The notes below the pieces were generated by a model. It searched no databases, was not told the DNA's origin, and saw only the letters and a list, made by a program, of their open reading frames with translations. Below are positions 53,468-62,543 of a stretch of 64,000 nt of DNA, in pieces (within the stretch, counting starts at the first letter, position 1; the number at the start of each line of letters is the position of its first letter). The translations under genes were made by a program, and so were the position numbers. Location: NCBI GenBank assembly GCA_028282705.1, contig JANQHI010000041.1, positions 1-64,000 on the forward strand. The letters are read 5' to 3'. The DNA is from Prolixibacteraceae bacterium. GTDB taxonomy: Bacteria > Bacteroidota > Bacteroidia > Bacteroidales > Prolixibacteraceae.

Positions 53468-53884
53468 ATGGACGATCTCATTGTAATTATTATAATGTTG
53501 GCACTTACAATTGTAGGAACCATTACCCAAGCAAGAAAAAAGAAATTGGCTGATAACCAGGATAACTCCTCTGAAGAAAAGCCACATGAACCTGATTTTT
53601 GGGAAACACTTTTTGAAGAAGAAAAGCCAGGACCAGTTCAAGCGGTTAGCGAAGAACCCACTCAAGCACCCTTTACCCAAAAACCACCTGAAAAAAAACC
53701 AACACTTTTGTTTGAAGAGGGCAGCAAAAGAATTATGAAGTTTGAATTGGAGGACAAAATTAAAAGCAATGAAATCAAAAAAACTGGGATTGGCAGCCAA
53801 ACTTCACGAAAAGGGGCTTTGAAAGAGTTTTCACTTAAAAAAGCTGTAATTTATTCTGAAATACTTAACCAAAAGTATTTTTAA
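53468..53884 (+). CDS. Small single-pass membrane protein of unknown function
   Basis: From the ATG at 53468 the product is 138 aa: an N-terminal transmembrane helix (MDDLIVIIIMLALTIVG), a basic stop-transfer segment ARKKK, a long acidic, proline-rich linker (about 25-85), and a short C-terminal motif LKKAVIYSEILNQKYF. I recall similar ending motifs in small hypothetical proteins of Bacteroidota but can assign no function. The in-frame upstream ATG at 53369 would overlap the divergent gene and is rejected. Confidence 0.65.
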   Translation: MDDLIVIIIMLALTIVGTITQARKKKLADNQDNSSEEKPHEPDFWETLFEEEKPGPVQAVSEEPTQAPFTQKPPEKKPTLLFEEGSKRIMKFELEDKIKSNEIKKTGIGSQTSRKGALKEFSLKKAVIYSEILNQKYF

Positions 53885-53926
53885 ACATATGGTTTAAGCA
53901 GTTATGGCGAAAGTTTTTAGCAACCA

Positions 53927-53960
53927 TTTGTAATTCTTATTAAATAAATATTTAAATTTG
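53927..53960 (+). promoter_or_regulatory. Promoter upstream of greA
   Basis: TTTG (53927-53930), a 22-base spacer and TAAATTTG (53953-53960). Transcription would start at about 53965, the first base of a strong hairpin. Confidence 0.5.
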
Positions 53961-53964
53961 CAAA

Positions 53965-54003
53965 ACAGGAAGAGTCCCTAATTCGGGATTCTTTCTGTTT
54001 TTA
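53965..54003 (+). terminator. Terminator or attenuator hairpin in the greA leader
   Basis: ACAGGAAGAGTCCC pairs with GGGATTCTTTCTGT over 14 bp with two G-T pairs around a TAATTC loop, followed by TTTTAT. It can terminate the preceding small membrane gene, or act as an attenuator in the greA leader if the promoter at 53953 is used. Confidence 0.75.
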
Positions 54004-54039
54004 TATTGTAGTAAACAAAACAATAGGAGGCAATAGAAA

Positions 54040-54513
54040 ATGGCACAGGTAACATATTTAACCCAGGAAGGGCTAAAAAAACTAAAGGAAGAATTGGATT
54101 ACCTGGTAAATGTTGAACGCCCTGCTATCTCCAAGCAAATTGGAGAGGCAATTGAAAAGGGTGATATATCTGAAAATGCAGAATATGATGCAGCCAAAGA
54201 TGCACAGGGGCTGTTAGAAGCTAAAATTTCAGCACTTCAAATGAAAGTGGCCAATGCACGAATTCTGGATCAAAAAAACATTAATACTGACCAGGTTCAG
54301 ATTTTAAATAAGGTGACCATAAAAAATAAGAAGAACAATGCAACCATGCAGTACACCATTGTTCCTGAATCAGAATCAAATTTAAAAGAAAATAAAATCT
54401 CTGTAAGTACACCAATTGCCAAAGGGTTGCTGGGCAAAAAAGTTGGTGATACTGCTGAAATAAAAGTCCCTTCAGGGGTTATACCTTTTGAAATAATTGA
54501 AATATCAATTTAA
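54040..54513 (+). CDS. greA: Transcription elongation factor GreA
   Basis: Rescues backtracked RNA polymerase by stimulating transcript cleavage through the secondary channel. The N-terminal coiled coil (about 8-75) has TQEGLKKLKEELDYL and the acidic tip GDISENAEYDAAKDAQ; the C-terminal FKBP-like domain has SPxA-like STPIAKGLLGKKVGD. 157 aa is standard. Cotranscribed with the HIT gene 8 bases downstream. Confidence 0.95.
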   Translation: MAQVTYLTQEGLKKLKEELDYLVNVERPAISKQIGEAIEKGDISENAEYDAAKDAQGLLEAKISALQMKVANARILDQKNINTDQVQILNKVTIKNKKNNATMQYTIVPESESNLKENKISVSTPIAKGLLGKKVGDTAEIKVPSGVIPFEIIEISI

Positions 54514-54521
54514 GTCAAACC

Positions 54522-54914
54522 ATGTCCAGCATTTTTACTAAAATCGTTCAGGGAGAGATACCTTCTTATAAAATTGCAGAAGATGAGCACTACTTTGCCT
54601 TTCTTGATATTTCCCCTGTGGCTAAAGGGCATACATTGGTTATCCCTAAAAAAGAAGTTGATTACCTTTTTGACCTGGATGATGAAACATACCAGGGGTT
54701 GCAGTTATTTGCAAAAAAAGTTGCTATTGGCTTAAAGAAAGCCATCCCTTGCGAAAAAGTAGGGGTACTGGTTTTAGGATTGGAAGTCCCACACGCCCAC
54801 ATACATCTGGTTCCCATGCAAAATGAAGGAGACTTACTCAATTTTTCTCAAAAAGTAAAGCTCTCAACTGAAGAGTTTATTGAAATTCAACAAAAAATTG
54901 CAGAAAATATTTAA
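54522..54914 (+). CDS. HIT-family nucleotide hydrolase/transferase
   Basis: A Hint-type histidine triad protein. IFTKIVQGEIPSYKI at the N-terminus, DISPVAKGHTLVIPK in the middle and the triad HAHIHLVPM near residue 91. 130 aa is typical. Likely removes AMP or lysyl groups from nucleoside phosphoramidates; the physiological substrate is unknown. greA-HIT pairing is frequent in Bacteroidota. Confidence 0.92.
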   Translation: MSSIFTKIVQGEIPSYKIAEDEHYFAFLDISPVAKGHTLVIPKKEVDYLFDLDDETYQGLQLFAKKVAIGLKKAIPCEKVGVLVLGLEVPHAHIHLVPMQNEGDLLNFSQKVKLSTEEFIEIQQKIAENI

Positions 54915-54921
54915 TAATCAT

Positions 54922-54948
54922 AGCCGGCTGTAATGCCGGCTTTTTTAT
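54922..54948 (+). terminator. Terminator after greA-HIT
   Basis: AGCCGGC (54922-54928) pairs with GCCGGCT (54935-54941), followed by TTTTTATT. Confidence 0.88.
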
Positions 54949-55097
54949 TCCTTTTTTATTAACATCACTACCTGCAAACAACCAAATTCAGTAATTTTAA
55001 ATACTGGAAATTGATTTAATTCATTATTCCAGGTTTTTAAAATTCAGGGAAGGATCAGGGTATTTTATGAATGCCCCTAATAAACTGTTGAGGAGCT

Positions 55098-58000
55098 ATG
55101 ATACCATTTACACATTTACATGTACACTCACAATACTCCATCTTAGATGGAGCTGCCAGCATTGAAGGGTTGGTTGGAAAGGCTAAAAATAATGGCATGA
55201 AAGCCTTAGCACTTACCGACCATGGAACCATGTTTGGGATAAAAGAATTTCATACACAATGCACAAAACAAGGAGTTAAACCAATATTGGGCTGTGAAAC
55301 TTATGTGGCTGCAAATGGCATCTCAAGTAAAACCAGCAAAGATGACAGGTCTGGTTACCATTTAATATTATTGGCAAAAAATAGGCAAGGATATAAAAAC
55401 CTGGTCAAACTGATATCAGTTGCCAATAATGAAGGGTTTTATTACAAACCCAGGGTTGACAAATCATTGCTAGAAAAATATAATGAAGGGTTGATAGTTT
55501 CTTCAGCATGCTTAGGTGGAGAAATTCCACAACTTATAATGAAAGGGCATGATAAAGATGTATCCCTTTCCATTGAATGGTTTAAAAATGTATTTGGTGA
55601 TGATTTTTACCTTGAATTACAAAGGCATCCTTCTGAAATACCAGCACAACGCGAGGATGTTTATGACAGGCAGGTTGAGGTAAATGAAAAAATACTTGAA
55701 TTAGCTGAAAAACATCAGGTTAAAGTTATTGCTACAAATGATGCCCATTTTATTAATGCAGAAGATGCAGATGCACACGACCTGCTTATTTGCTTAAATA
55801 CAGGGAAAGATATTGATGACCCTCAGCGCCTGAGGTATACCAAGCAAGAGTGGTTTAAAACACAGGAAGAAATGAATGACTTGTTTGGTGATGTCCCTGA
55901 TTCATTGATCAATACAGCAGAGATTGTGGAAAAGGTAGAGGAATTTGAATTAGATTCTGCTCCTATTATGCCTGTGTTCCCTATCCCTGTTGACTTTGGC
56001 ACTGAAGAAGTATTCACCCAAAAATATTCAGAAGAAGATATATTAGGGGAATTTGGTGAAGATACTGTCAAAAGGCTTGGAGGATATGAAAAGGTTATTC
56101 GCGTAAAACTTGAAGCAGCCTACCTTAGGCATTTAACCTTTGAAGGGGCAAAAACCAGGTATGGAGACCCTCTTCCTGAAGAGGTAGGGGCACGCCTTGA
56201 TTTTGAGCTGAATACCATTAAAACCATGGGGTATCCAGGATATTTCCTTATCACCCAAGACTTTATTAATGAAGCCAGGAAAATGGAGGTTTTAGTAGGG
56301 CCTGGGCGTGGTTCAGCAGCAGGGGCAGCAGTTTCTTATTGTGTGGGGATAACCAATATTGACCCAATCAAATATGACCTGCTTTTTGAAAGGTTCCTGA
56401 ACCCTGATAGGATTTCATTACCTGATGTGGATATTGATTTTGATGATGATGGGCGCCAATTGGTTTTAGACTGGGTAACTGAAAAATATGGGGCTGATAA
56501 AGTTGCCCACATTTGTACATTTGGTACCATGGCAACAAAATTGGCTATCAGGGATGTTGCAAGGGTATTAAAGCTCCCACTTCCTGAAGCTGACAGGTTA
56601 GCAAAACTAGTTCCTGAAGCTCCCAAAATGAGTTTCAAAAAAGCATATAAAGAAAGCCCAGAATTAAAAAACGAACTGAAATCGCCCAATGAGCTGGTTA
56701 CAAAGACCCTCAAATTTGCTGAAACCCTTGAAGGTTCTGTAAGGCAGTCAGGGGTACATGCCTGTGGGATACTTATCAGCCGTGACCCTCTTAATGAGCA
56801 TATCCCATTAATGCCTACAAAAGATGATCACCTCTATACAACCCAGTATGATGGGCGTTTTGTGGAAGACATTGGCTTGCTAAAAATGGATTTCCTGGGG
56901 TTAAAAACCCTTTCTATTATTAAAGAAACCCTTGATAATATTAAGCTTTCTAGGAATAAAGAAATAGACATTGAAGCCATCCCATTTGATGACCCTAAAA
57001 CTTATGAGCTTTTTAGCCATGGGGAAACCACTGCCATCTTCCAGTTTGAATCTGATGGGATGAAAAAACATTTAAGGGACCTAAAACCAAACCGTTTTGA
57101 AGACTTGGTAGCCATGAATGCCCTATACAGGCCTGGCCCCATGGAATACATACCAGATTATATTGCCAGGAAACATGGCAAACAAAAGGTAGATTATGAC
57201 CTGCCCATGATGAAACAATACCTGGATGAAACCTATGGGATCACAGTGTTCCAGGAGCAGGTGATGCTCCTTTCCAGGTTATTGGCCAATTTCACCAGGG
57301 GTGATTCTGATACGTTGCGAAAAGCAATGGGGAAAAAGATCACTGCATTGATGGTCAAACTAAAGGAAAAATTCATTGAGGGGTGTAAGAACAATGAGCA
57401 GTTTATTAATGAGTGTAAGGAAGTCAACAAAGACCCTGAAGAGGTAATTGAAAAAATATGGAAAGACTGGGAAGCCTTTGCATCTTATGCCTTTAACAAG
57501 TCTCACTCTGTATGTTATGCCTACATAGCTTACCAAACAGGTTACCTTAAAGCCCACTATCCTGCCGAATTTATGGCTGCCAACCTTAGCCGAAACCTCA
57601 ATCATATCACAGAGATTACAAAATTCATGAAGGAATGTAAGCGCATGAAATTAAATGTGTTGGGACCTGATGTAAGCGAAAGTTTTGTAAAATTCACTGT
57701 AAATAAATCAGGTGATATCAGGTTTGGGCTTGCAGCAATCAAGGGTGTTGGAGAAGGTGCTGTCCTTGACATCATTAAAGCCAGGGAGAAAGAAGGATTC
57801 ACTGACATATATGATTTTGTTGAAAAAGTAAACCTGCAAACAGTTAATAAAAAGAACCTTGAAGGCCTTGCTATGGCAGGGGCATTTGATAGTTTTGATA
57901 ATTTGGCAAGAAGCAGGTTCTTTACAGGTGAAGGTGAAAATGACACTTCATTTATTGAGAAGTTGATCAGGTATGGGAATAAAGTACAAAGTGAAAACCA

Positions 58001-58736
58001 ATCCATGCAACAAAGCCTGTTCGGGGCAACTGATGATAATTCAGGAGTAAAAAAGCCTGATATCCCACAGGTTGACGAATGGCCTAAGTTGGTACTCCTT
58101 GAAAAAGAAAAAAACCTGGTAGGTATTTATTTAACAGCACACCCTCTTGATGATTATAAGCTTGAAATCAATAATTTCTGCACCAAAGGAGTTAGCCTAA
58201 AAGATATTAATAACGAAATTGAGGCTTATAAAGATAAGGAACTCACATTTGCAGGGATGGTTACTGAAGCCAAGGAGGCAGTTTCAAAAAATGGAAACCC
58301 ATACAGTATCCTCACCCTTACTGATTATACAGATTCATACCAGTTTTATTTCTTTGCCAAAGACTATGTTAATTTTGGTAAATTCTGTAAAGTTGGGTTA
58401 TTCTTATTTGTGAAAGGCAAAGTACAGCCACGTTTCAACCAGGATACTTATGAATTTAAGGTCTTCCACATTGAATTGCTTTCAGAGGTTAGGAAGAACT
58501 ATATAAAAAGTGTAACCCTGAATGTCCCACTCAATAAAATTGATAAACCTTTTATTGATGATTTTGACCAATATGTAACCAACAACAAAGGAAATGCCCT
58601 ATTGAAGTTTATTGTTATTGATACTGAAAACAATAGGCAGGTTCAGTTGTTTTCAAGAAATACAAGGATCAGTTTGGGTGATGATTTTTTTCAGTTTTTC
58701 GACAAGAATCCTGAAATCATATACAGAATTAATTGA
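55098..58736 (+). CDS. dnaE: DNA polymerase III alpha subunit
   Basis: The replicative polymerase. The N-terminal PHP domain starts FTHLHVHSQYSILDGAASI; the C-family polymerase core has GPGRGSAAGAAVSYC and the catalytic DVDIDFDDDGR; the Hx motif SHSVCYAYIAYQTGYLKAH lies further on; a helix-hairpin-helix and an OB-fold (LTFAGMVTEAKEA) precede the C-terminal tau-binding end. 1,212 aa is normal for the DnaE1 type. A single gene with no adjacent replication partner. Confidence 0.97.
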   Translation: MIPFTHLHVHSQYSILDGAASIEGLVGKAKNNGMKALALTDHGTMFGIKEFHTQCTKQGVKPILGCETYVAANGISSKTSKDDRSGYHLILLAKNRQGYKNLVKLISVANNEGFYYKPRVDKSLLEKYNEGLIVSSACLGGEIPQLIMKGHDKDVSLSIEWFKNVFGDDFYLELQRHPSEIPAQREDVYDRQVEVNEKILELAEKHQVKVIATNDAHFINAEDADAHDLLICLNTGKDIDDPQRLRYTKQEWFKTQEEMNDLFGDVPDSLINTAEIVEKVEEFELDSAPIMPVFPIPVDFGTEEVFTQKYSEEDILGEFGEDTVKRLGGYEKVIRVKLEAAYLRHLTFEGAKTRYGDPLPEEVGARLDFELNTIKTMGYPGYFLITQDFINEARKMEVLVGPGRGSAAGAAVSYCVGITNIDPIKYDLLFERFLNPDRISLPDVDIDFDDDGRQLVLDWVTEKYGADKVAHICTFGTMATKLAIRDVARVLKLPLPEADRLAKLVPEAPKMSFKKAYKESPELKNELKSPNELVTKTLKFAETLEGSVRQSGVHACGILISRDPLNEHIPLMPTKDDHLYTTQYDGRFVEDIGLLKMDFLGLKTLSIIKETLDNIKLSRNKEIDIEAIPFDDPKTYELFSHGETTAIFQFESDGMKKHLRDLKPNRFEDLVAMNALYRPGPMEYIPDYIARKHGKQKVDYDLPMMKQYLDETYGITVFQEQVMLLSRLLANFTRGDSDTLRKAMGKKITALMVKLKEKFIEGCKNNEQFINECKEVNKDPEEVIEKIWKDWEAFASYAFNKSHSVCYAYIAYQTGYLKAHYPAEFMAANLSRNLNHITEITKFMKECKRMKLNVLGPDVSESFVKFTVNKSGDIRFGLAAIKGVGEGAVLDIIKAREKEGFTDIYDFVEKVNLQTVNKKNLEGLAMAGAFDSFDNLARSRFFTGEGENDTSFIEKLIRYGNKVQSENQSMQQSLFGATDDNSGVKKPDIPQVDEWPKLVLLEKEKNLVGIYLTAHPLDDYKLEINNFCTKGVSLKDINNEIEAYKDKELTFAGMVTEAKEAVSKNGNPYSILTLTDYTDSYQFYFFAKDYVNFGKFCKVGLFLFVKGKVQPRFNQDTYEFKVFHIELLSEVRKNYIKSVTLNVPLNKIDKPFIDDFDQYVTNNKGNALLKFIVIDTENNRQVQLFSRNTRISLGDDFFQFFDKNPEIIYRIN

Positions 58737-58744
58737 GTAAATAT

Positions 58745-58752
58745 TATTTTTG
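58745..58752 (+). promoter_or_regulatory. -7 promoter element of trxA
   Basis: TATTTTTG matches TAnnTTTG, 34 bases before the trxA ATG and just after the dnaE stop. Confidence 0.5.
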
Positions 58753-58786
58753 AAATCTTGATATTAACATATTTAAATATAATACT

Positions 58787-59104
58787 ATGGCTTTAGAAGT
58801 AACAGATGCAAATTTTGATGAACTGGTTGCAAATTCAGATAAACCTGTTATGCTTGACTTTTGGGCAGTTTGGTGTGGACCATGTAGGATGATTGCCCCA
58901 ATAGTTGAAGAAATGTCTACTGAATATGAAGGGAAAGCAGTAATAGGCAAAGTTGATGTGGACTCAAACCCTGGGGTTGCCCAGAAGTATGGGATAAGGA
59001 ACATCCCTACAGTATTGTTTGTAAAAGGAGGAGAGGTTGTTGATAAGCAGGTTGGTGCTGTTCCTAAACAAGCACTCACAGCTAAACTAGATGCTCTTCT
59101 GTAA
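58787..59104 (+). CDS. trxA: Thioredoxin
   Basis: General cytosolic dithiol reductant. WCGPC at residues 29-33 (C30, C33), buried Asp in VMLDFWA, cis-Pro in RNIPTVLFVKGG. 105 aa and no signal peptide, so the classic TrxA. It directly follows dnaE, with its own promoter box and a downstream terminator. Confidence 0.96.
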   Translation: MALEVTDANFDELVANSDKPVMLDFWAVWCGPCRMIAPIVEEMSTEYEGKAVIGKVDVDSNPGVAQKYGIRNIPTVLFVKGGEVVDKQVGAVPKQALTAKLDALL

Positions 59105-59124
59105 AGATATTTAGGAATTTTTTT

Positions 59125-59180
59125 AATCCATGCCAGGGAATAAAATGTTGAACTTTAATATTTCAGGCATGGATTTTTTT
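59125..59180 (+). terminator. Terminator after trxA
   Basis: AATCCATGCC (59125-59134) pairs with GGCATGGATT (59166-59175) around a 31-base AT-rich loop, followed by TTTTTTGT. The long loop is unusual. Confidence 0.65.
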
Positions 59181-59194
59181 GTATTTAGGAAAGC

Positions 59195-60124
59195 GTGAAA
59201 AATATATTCAACATAGAGCAGTTCCACCAGTTTGACAACCTGGATCTAATTGCCCATGAAGTGGTTGAAGGGTTCATTACAGGCCTTCACAGGAGCCCTT
59301 TCCATGGTTTCTCTGTTGAATTTGCTGAACACAGGCTCTATAACCAGGGAGAATCAACCAAACATATTGACTGGAAACTATTTGCACGCACTGACAAGCT
59401 CTTTGTTAAACAATATGAAGAAGAAACCAACTTGCGTTGCCAATTGGTTATTGATACCTCCTCTTCAATGCTATTCCCTTATTCAAAAGGGAAAAAACAC
59501 CTTCAAAACAAACTTGCATTTTCAGTTTATAGTGCAGCTGCATTAATTTACCTGTTGAGAAAACAGAGAGATGCAGTAGGGCTTTCCCTATTTTCTGATG
59601 AGATAGAGTTCCACTCCAATTCAAAGCTGTCTTCTGTACATTCTGAAGTATTATATGGAAAATTATCTGAACTGGTCCTGCCTGAAAACCACCATTTAAG
59701 GAAGAAGACTAACACTACTAAAGCCTTACACCAAATAGCTGAAAGCATCCATAAACGTTCATTGGTTATTATTTTTAGTGATATGCTGGACAGTGAAAGT
59801 CCTGATGAGCTGTTCTCTGCATTGCAACATTTAAGGTACAACAAGCATGAGGTTATCCTGTTCCATGTAACTGACCATAAAATGGAGCGTGATTTCAGCT
59901 TTACCAGCCGCCCACATAAGTTTGTTGACCTTGAAACAGGGCATCAAATTAAGTTCAACCCCCAGGAAGTAAAAAAAGTTTATAAAAACGCAGTTGATGA
60001 TTATTTTGAAGAATTAAGGATCAGGTGTGGCCAATACCAGATTGACCTTGCCGAAGTTGATATCAATGAAGACTTTAACCAGGTACTTTATAAATACTTG
60101 GTTAAAAGGAAAAAGCTTTTTTAG
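59195..60124 (+). CDS. DUF58-domain protein
   Basis: A cytosolic DUF58 protein of the type usually encoded beside a MoxR ATPase and VWA-domain membrane proteins in Bacteroidota. STKHIDWKLFARTDKLFVKQYEEETNL is split over the DUF58 core at about 58-85; a VWA-like metal site follows in VIDTSSSM (D-x-S-x-S). 309 aa. The start is GTG at 59195, preceded by AGGA. No moxR or vWA partner is adjacent; the partners must be elsewhere or outside the window. Function not established, possibly chaperone-like complex assembly. Confidence 0.85.
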   Translation: MKNIFNIEQFHQFDNLDLIAHEVVEGFITGLHRSPFHGFSVEFAEHRLYNQGESTKHIDWKLFARTDKLFVKQYEEETNLRCQLVIDTSSSMLFPYSKGKKHLQNKLAFSVYSAAALIYLLRKQRDAVGLSLFSDEIEFHSNSKLSSVHSEVLYGKLSELVLPENHHLRKKTNTTKALHQIAESIHKRSLVIIFSDMLDSESPDELFSALQHLRYNKHEVILFHVTDHKMERDFSFTSRPHKFVDLETGHQIKFNPQEVKKVYKNAVDDYFEELRIRCGQYQIDLAEVDINEDFNQVLYKYLVKRKKLF

Positions 60125-60264
60125 CCTTAATTGAATGAATTTGCGTTTTTCTGCAATTGCTTTTTCTTTGTAGGTATTCAATCCCAATACTCTAAATACT
60201 AAATTTTATATTCCATTTAATTTGTTTAATTTTAAACAATTACTAATATAATCTTCAAATACAT

Positions 60265-61803
60265 ATGCTTGTTAAAACCTTCGGAAGTGCAGTTTTTGGG
60301 ATCAATGCTACAACAATCACCATTGAAGTTGATGTAACCACAGGAATAAAGTTTATGCTGGTTGGCCTACCAGATAATGCTGTAAAAGAAAGCCAGCAAA
60401 GGATGGAATCAGCCTTGCGCCTGAATGGTTACAAATGGCCGCGCCATAAAATTATTATTAATATGGCTCCTGCTGATATCAGGAAAGAAGGGTCTGCATA
60501 TGACCTGCCTTTGGCTGTAGGGGTTTTGGCTGCATCAAAACAAATAAACCATGAAAAACTATCCAGCTTTATGTTTATGGGCGAGCTTTCCCTTGATGGT
60601 AAGTTGCAACCCATTAAAGGCGTCCTGCCCATTGCTATTAATGCTAGGAAAGAGGGGTTTGAAGGGCTCATATTGCCCAAACAAAATGCACGTGAAGCAG
60701 CAGTTGTAGATACTTTAAAAGTATATGGGGTGGAATCCATTAAAGAAGTAATTGATTTCCTGAATGATGATGCAAAGCTGGAGCAAACTATTGTGGACAC
60801 ACGCGCCGAGTTTATGGAAAAGGTTAACAACTTTGAACTGGATTTTGCTGATGTAAAAGGGCAGGAGAATGTAAAACGCGCCCTTGAGATTGCTGCTGCT
60901 GGTGGGCATAATATAATTTTGATTGGGCCTCCAGGGTCGGGTAAAACCATGCTGGCAAAAAGGATTCCATCAGTGCTACCCCCATTTACATTGAAAGAAG
61001 CTTTGGAAACAACAAAGATACATTCAGTTGCAGGCAAAATTGATAAAGGCACCTCACTAATGACCCAAAGGCCATTCAGGTCACCACACCATACCATTAG
61101 TGATGTAGCCTTGGTTGGTGGAGGCAACTACCCCCAGCCAGGTGAGATATCCCTTGCACATAATGGAGTACTATTCCTGGATGAACTCCCTGAATTCAAA
61201 AGGACTGTCCTGGAAGTAATGCGCCAGCCATTAGAAGACAGGAATATAACCATATCAAGGGCTAAGTTCACAGTTGAATACCCGGCAAGCCTAATGCTAG
61301 TATCCAGTATGAACCCATGCCCCTGTGGCTTTTATAACCATCCAGGGAAAGATTGTGTGTGTGGTCCTGGCATGGTACAGAAATACCTAAACAAAATTTC
61401 AGGCCCTTTGCTTGACAGGATTGATATCCACCTGGAAGTAGTACCTGTGCCTTTTAACAAACTGGCTGAGATGGATGCCTCTGAAAGCAGTGAAGCTGTC
61501 AGGGGAAGGGTAATGAAAGCCAGGCTGCTACAGGAAACAAGGTTTAACAACCACAATGGGATTTACAGCAATGCCCAAATGAACTCTAAACAGATCAGGG
61601 AGTTTGTACAACTGGATGCTAAAGGCAGTGAGCTGATTAAAAAAGCCATGGATAAACTGGGGTTATCTGCCAGAGCCTATGACAGGATACTAAAAGTTTC
61701 AAGGACCATTGCTGACCTTGAAAACAGTGATAATGTACAACCCCAACACCTTTCTGAAGCTATCCATTACAGGAGCCTCGATAGGGAAAGCTGGGGAGGG
61801 TAA
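60265..61803 (+). CDS. comM: ComM/YifB-family Mg chelatase-like AAA+ ATPase
   Basis: In naturally competent bacteria ComM is a branch-migration helicase for transformation; the family is wide beyond those. The N-terminal ChlI/Lon-protease-like domain is at about 20-160, Walker A GPPGSGKTMLAKRIP at about 218-232, Walker B VLFLDELPEF, a cysteine-rich loop NPCPCGFYNHPGKDCVC and a C-terminal domain with LSARAYDRILKVSRTIADL. 512 aa is typical. A divergent second copy of its last 38 codons lies 600 bases downstream. Confidence 0.94.
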   Translation: MLVKTFGSAVFGINATTITIEVDVTTGIKFMLVGLPDNAVKESQQRMESALRLNGYKWPRHKIIINMAPADIRKEGSAYDLPLAVGVLAASKQINHEKLSSFMFMGELSLDGKLQPIKGVLPIAINARKEGFEGLILPKQNAREAAVVDTLKVYGVESIKEVIDFLNDDAKLEQTIVDTRAEFMEKVNNFELDFADVKGQENVKRALEIAAAGGHNIILIGPPGSGKTMLAKRIPSVLPPFTLKEALETTKIHSVAGKIDKGTSLMTQRPFRSPHHTISDVALVGGGNYPQPGEISLAHNGVLFLDELPEFKRTVLEVMRQPLEDRNITISRAKFTVEYPASLMLVSSMNPCPCGFYNHPGKDCVCGPGMVQKYLNKISGPLLDRIDIHLEVVPVPFNKLAEMDASESSEAVRGRVMKARLLQETRFNNHNGIYSNAQMNSKQIREFVQLDAKGSELIKKAMDKLGLSARAYDRILKVSRTIADLENSDNVQPQHLSEAIHYRSLDRESWGG

Positions 61804-61853
61804 CAGTTTAATTTCAAACATAAAATCCAAATTCGAAACATAATAAATCTTTA

Positions 61854-62270
61854 TTAAAAAATGAACAAGTAAAAAGGAATATCACAAGATTCCCGAGTGA
61901 CTTTATGTTTCAGTTATCAGCAAATGAATTTGAGAACTTGAAATCGCAAATTGCGACATCAAACTGGGGTGGAAGAAGAAAACCACCAAATGCGTTTACA
62001 GAACATGGAGTTTTAATGCTTTCATCTGTTTTAAATAGTGAAAAAGCAATCAAAGCCAATATCCAAATAATGAAGATTTTTACAAAAGTTCGTGAGGTGC
62101 TGGTTGATACATTAAGTTTAAAACTGGATATTGAAGAAATCAAAAAGAAGCTTCAAAACCAGGATAAAAATATTGAACTGGTATTTAGCTACTTGGATGA
62201 ACTAATAGAAAAGAAAGAAAACCTGGATCCTAGAAAAAGAATAGGTTTTAAACAAAATAAAAATGCATAA
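61854..62270 (+). pseudogene. N-terminally truncated ORF6N-domain gene
   Basis: The frame reads KNEQVKRNITRFPSDFMFQL, then SANEFENLKSQIATSNWGGRR and FTEHGVLMLSSVLNSEKAI, the second half of an ORF6N (KilA-N-like) DNA-binding domain found in phage and mobile accessory genes, followed by a helical tail. The first half of the domain is missing; the first ATG in the remaining frame is at 61905, inside the domain. No insertion sequence marks the break. It lies between the comM stop and a second comM 3' end, so it looks like a remnant of an integrated element. Confidence 0.75.
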
Positions 62271-62289
62271 TTCATATGATTTTCTTTAT

Positions 62290-62409
62290 CTCAAAGCCTC
62301 CAGTACCATTGTCGGCCTTAAAAACAGAGAACAAGAGGAAGGCCACCTTTCTGAGGCCATACATTATAGAAGCCTTGATAGAGAGAGTTGGGAGGGTAGA
62401 AACATATAG
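62290..62409 (+). pseudogene. Remnant of a second comM 3' end
   Basis: In one frame this reads LKASSTIVGLKN..., then HLSEAIHYRSLDRESWEG and a stop. The intact comM ends LKVSRTIADLEN..., HLSEAIHYRSLDRESWGG. In the conserved part nearly all base differences are synonymous third-position changes (GAA/GAG, GCT/GCC, ATC/ATA, TAC/TAT, AGG/AGA), and only the last codons differ by a one-base deletion. This is a piece of a divergent comM allele, not a fresh duplication. No start or upstream comM sequence is present. Confidence 0.8.
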
Positions 62410-62543
62410 TCCTAAATAATCCTTTGATTATCAAATCATGATAATAACATAACAACTTTTATCCCCAAAAAATGTTTTACCTACTGTAAATTGCTTCTTC
62501 TACCAATATTATTTAATTTTAATCAAACTTAAAACCAACCATC

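Noticed and set aside
60429-61127. 232-codon reverse-strand frame inside comM
   Set aside because: It overlaps the well-conserved ATPase core of comM entirely and shows no family features.
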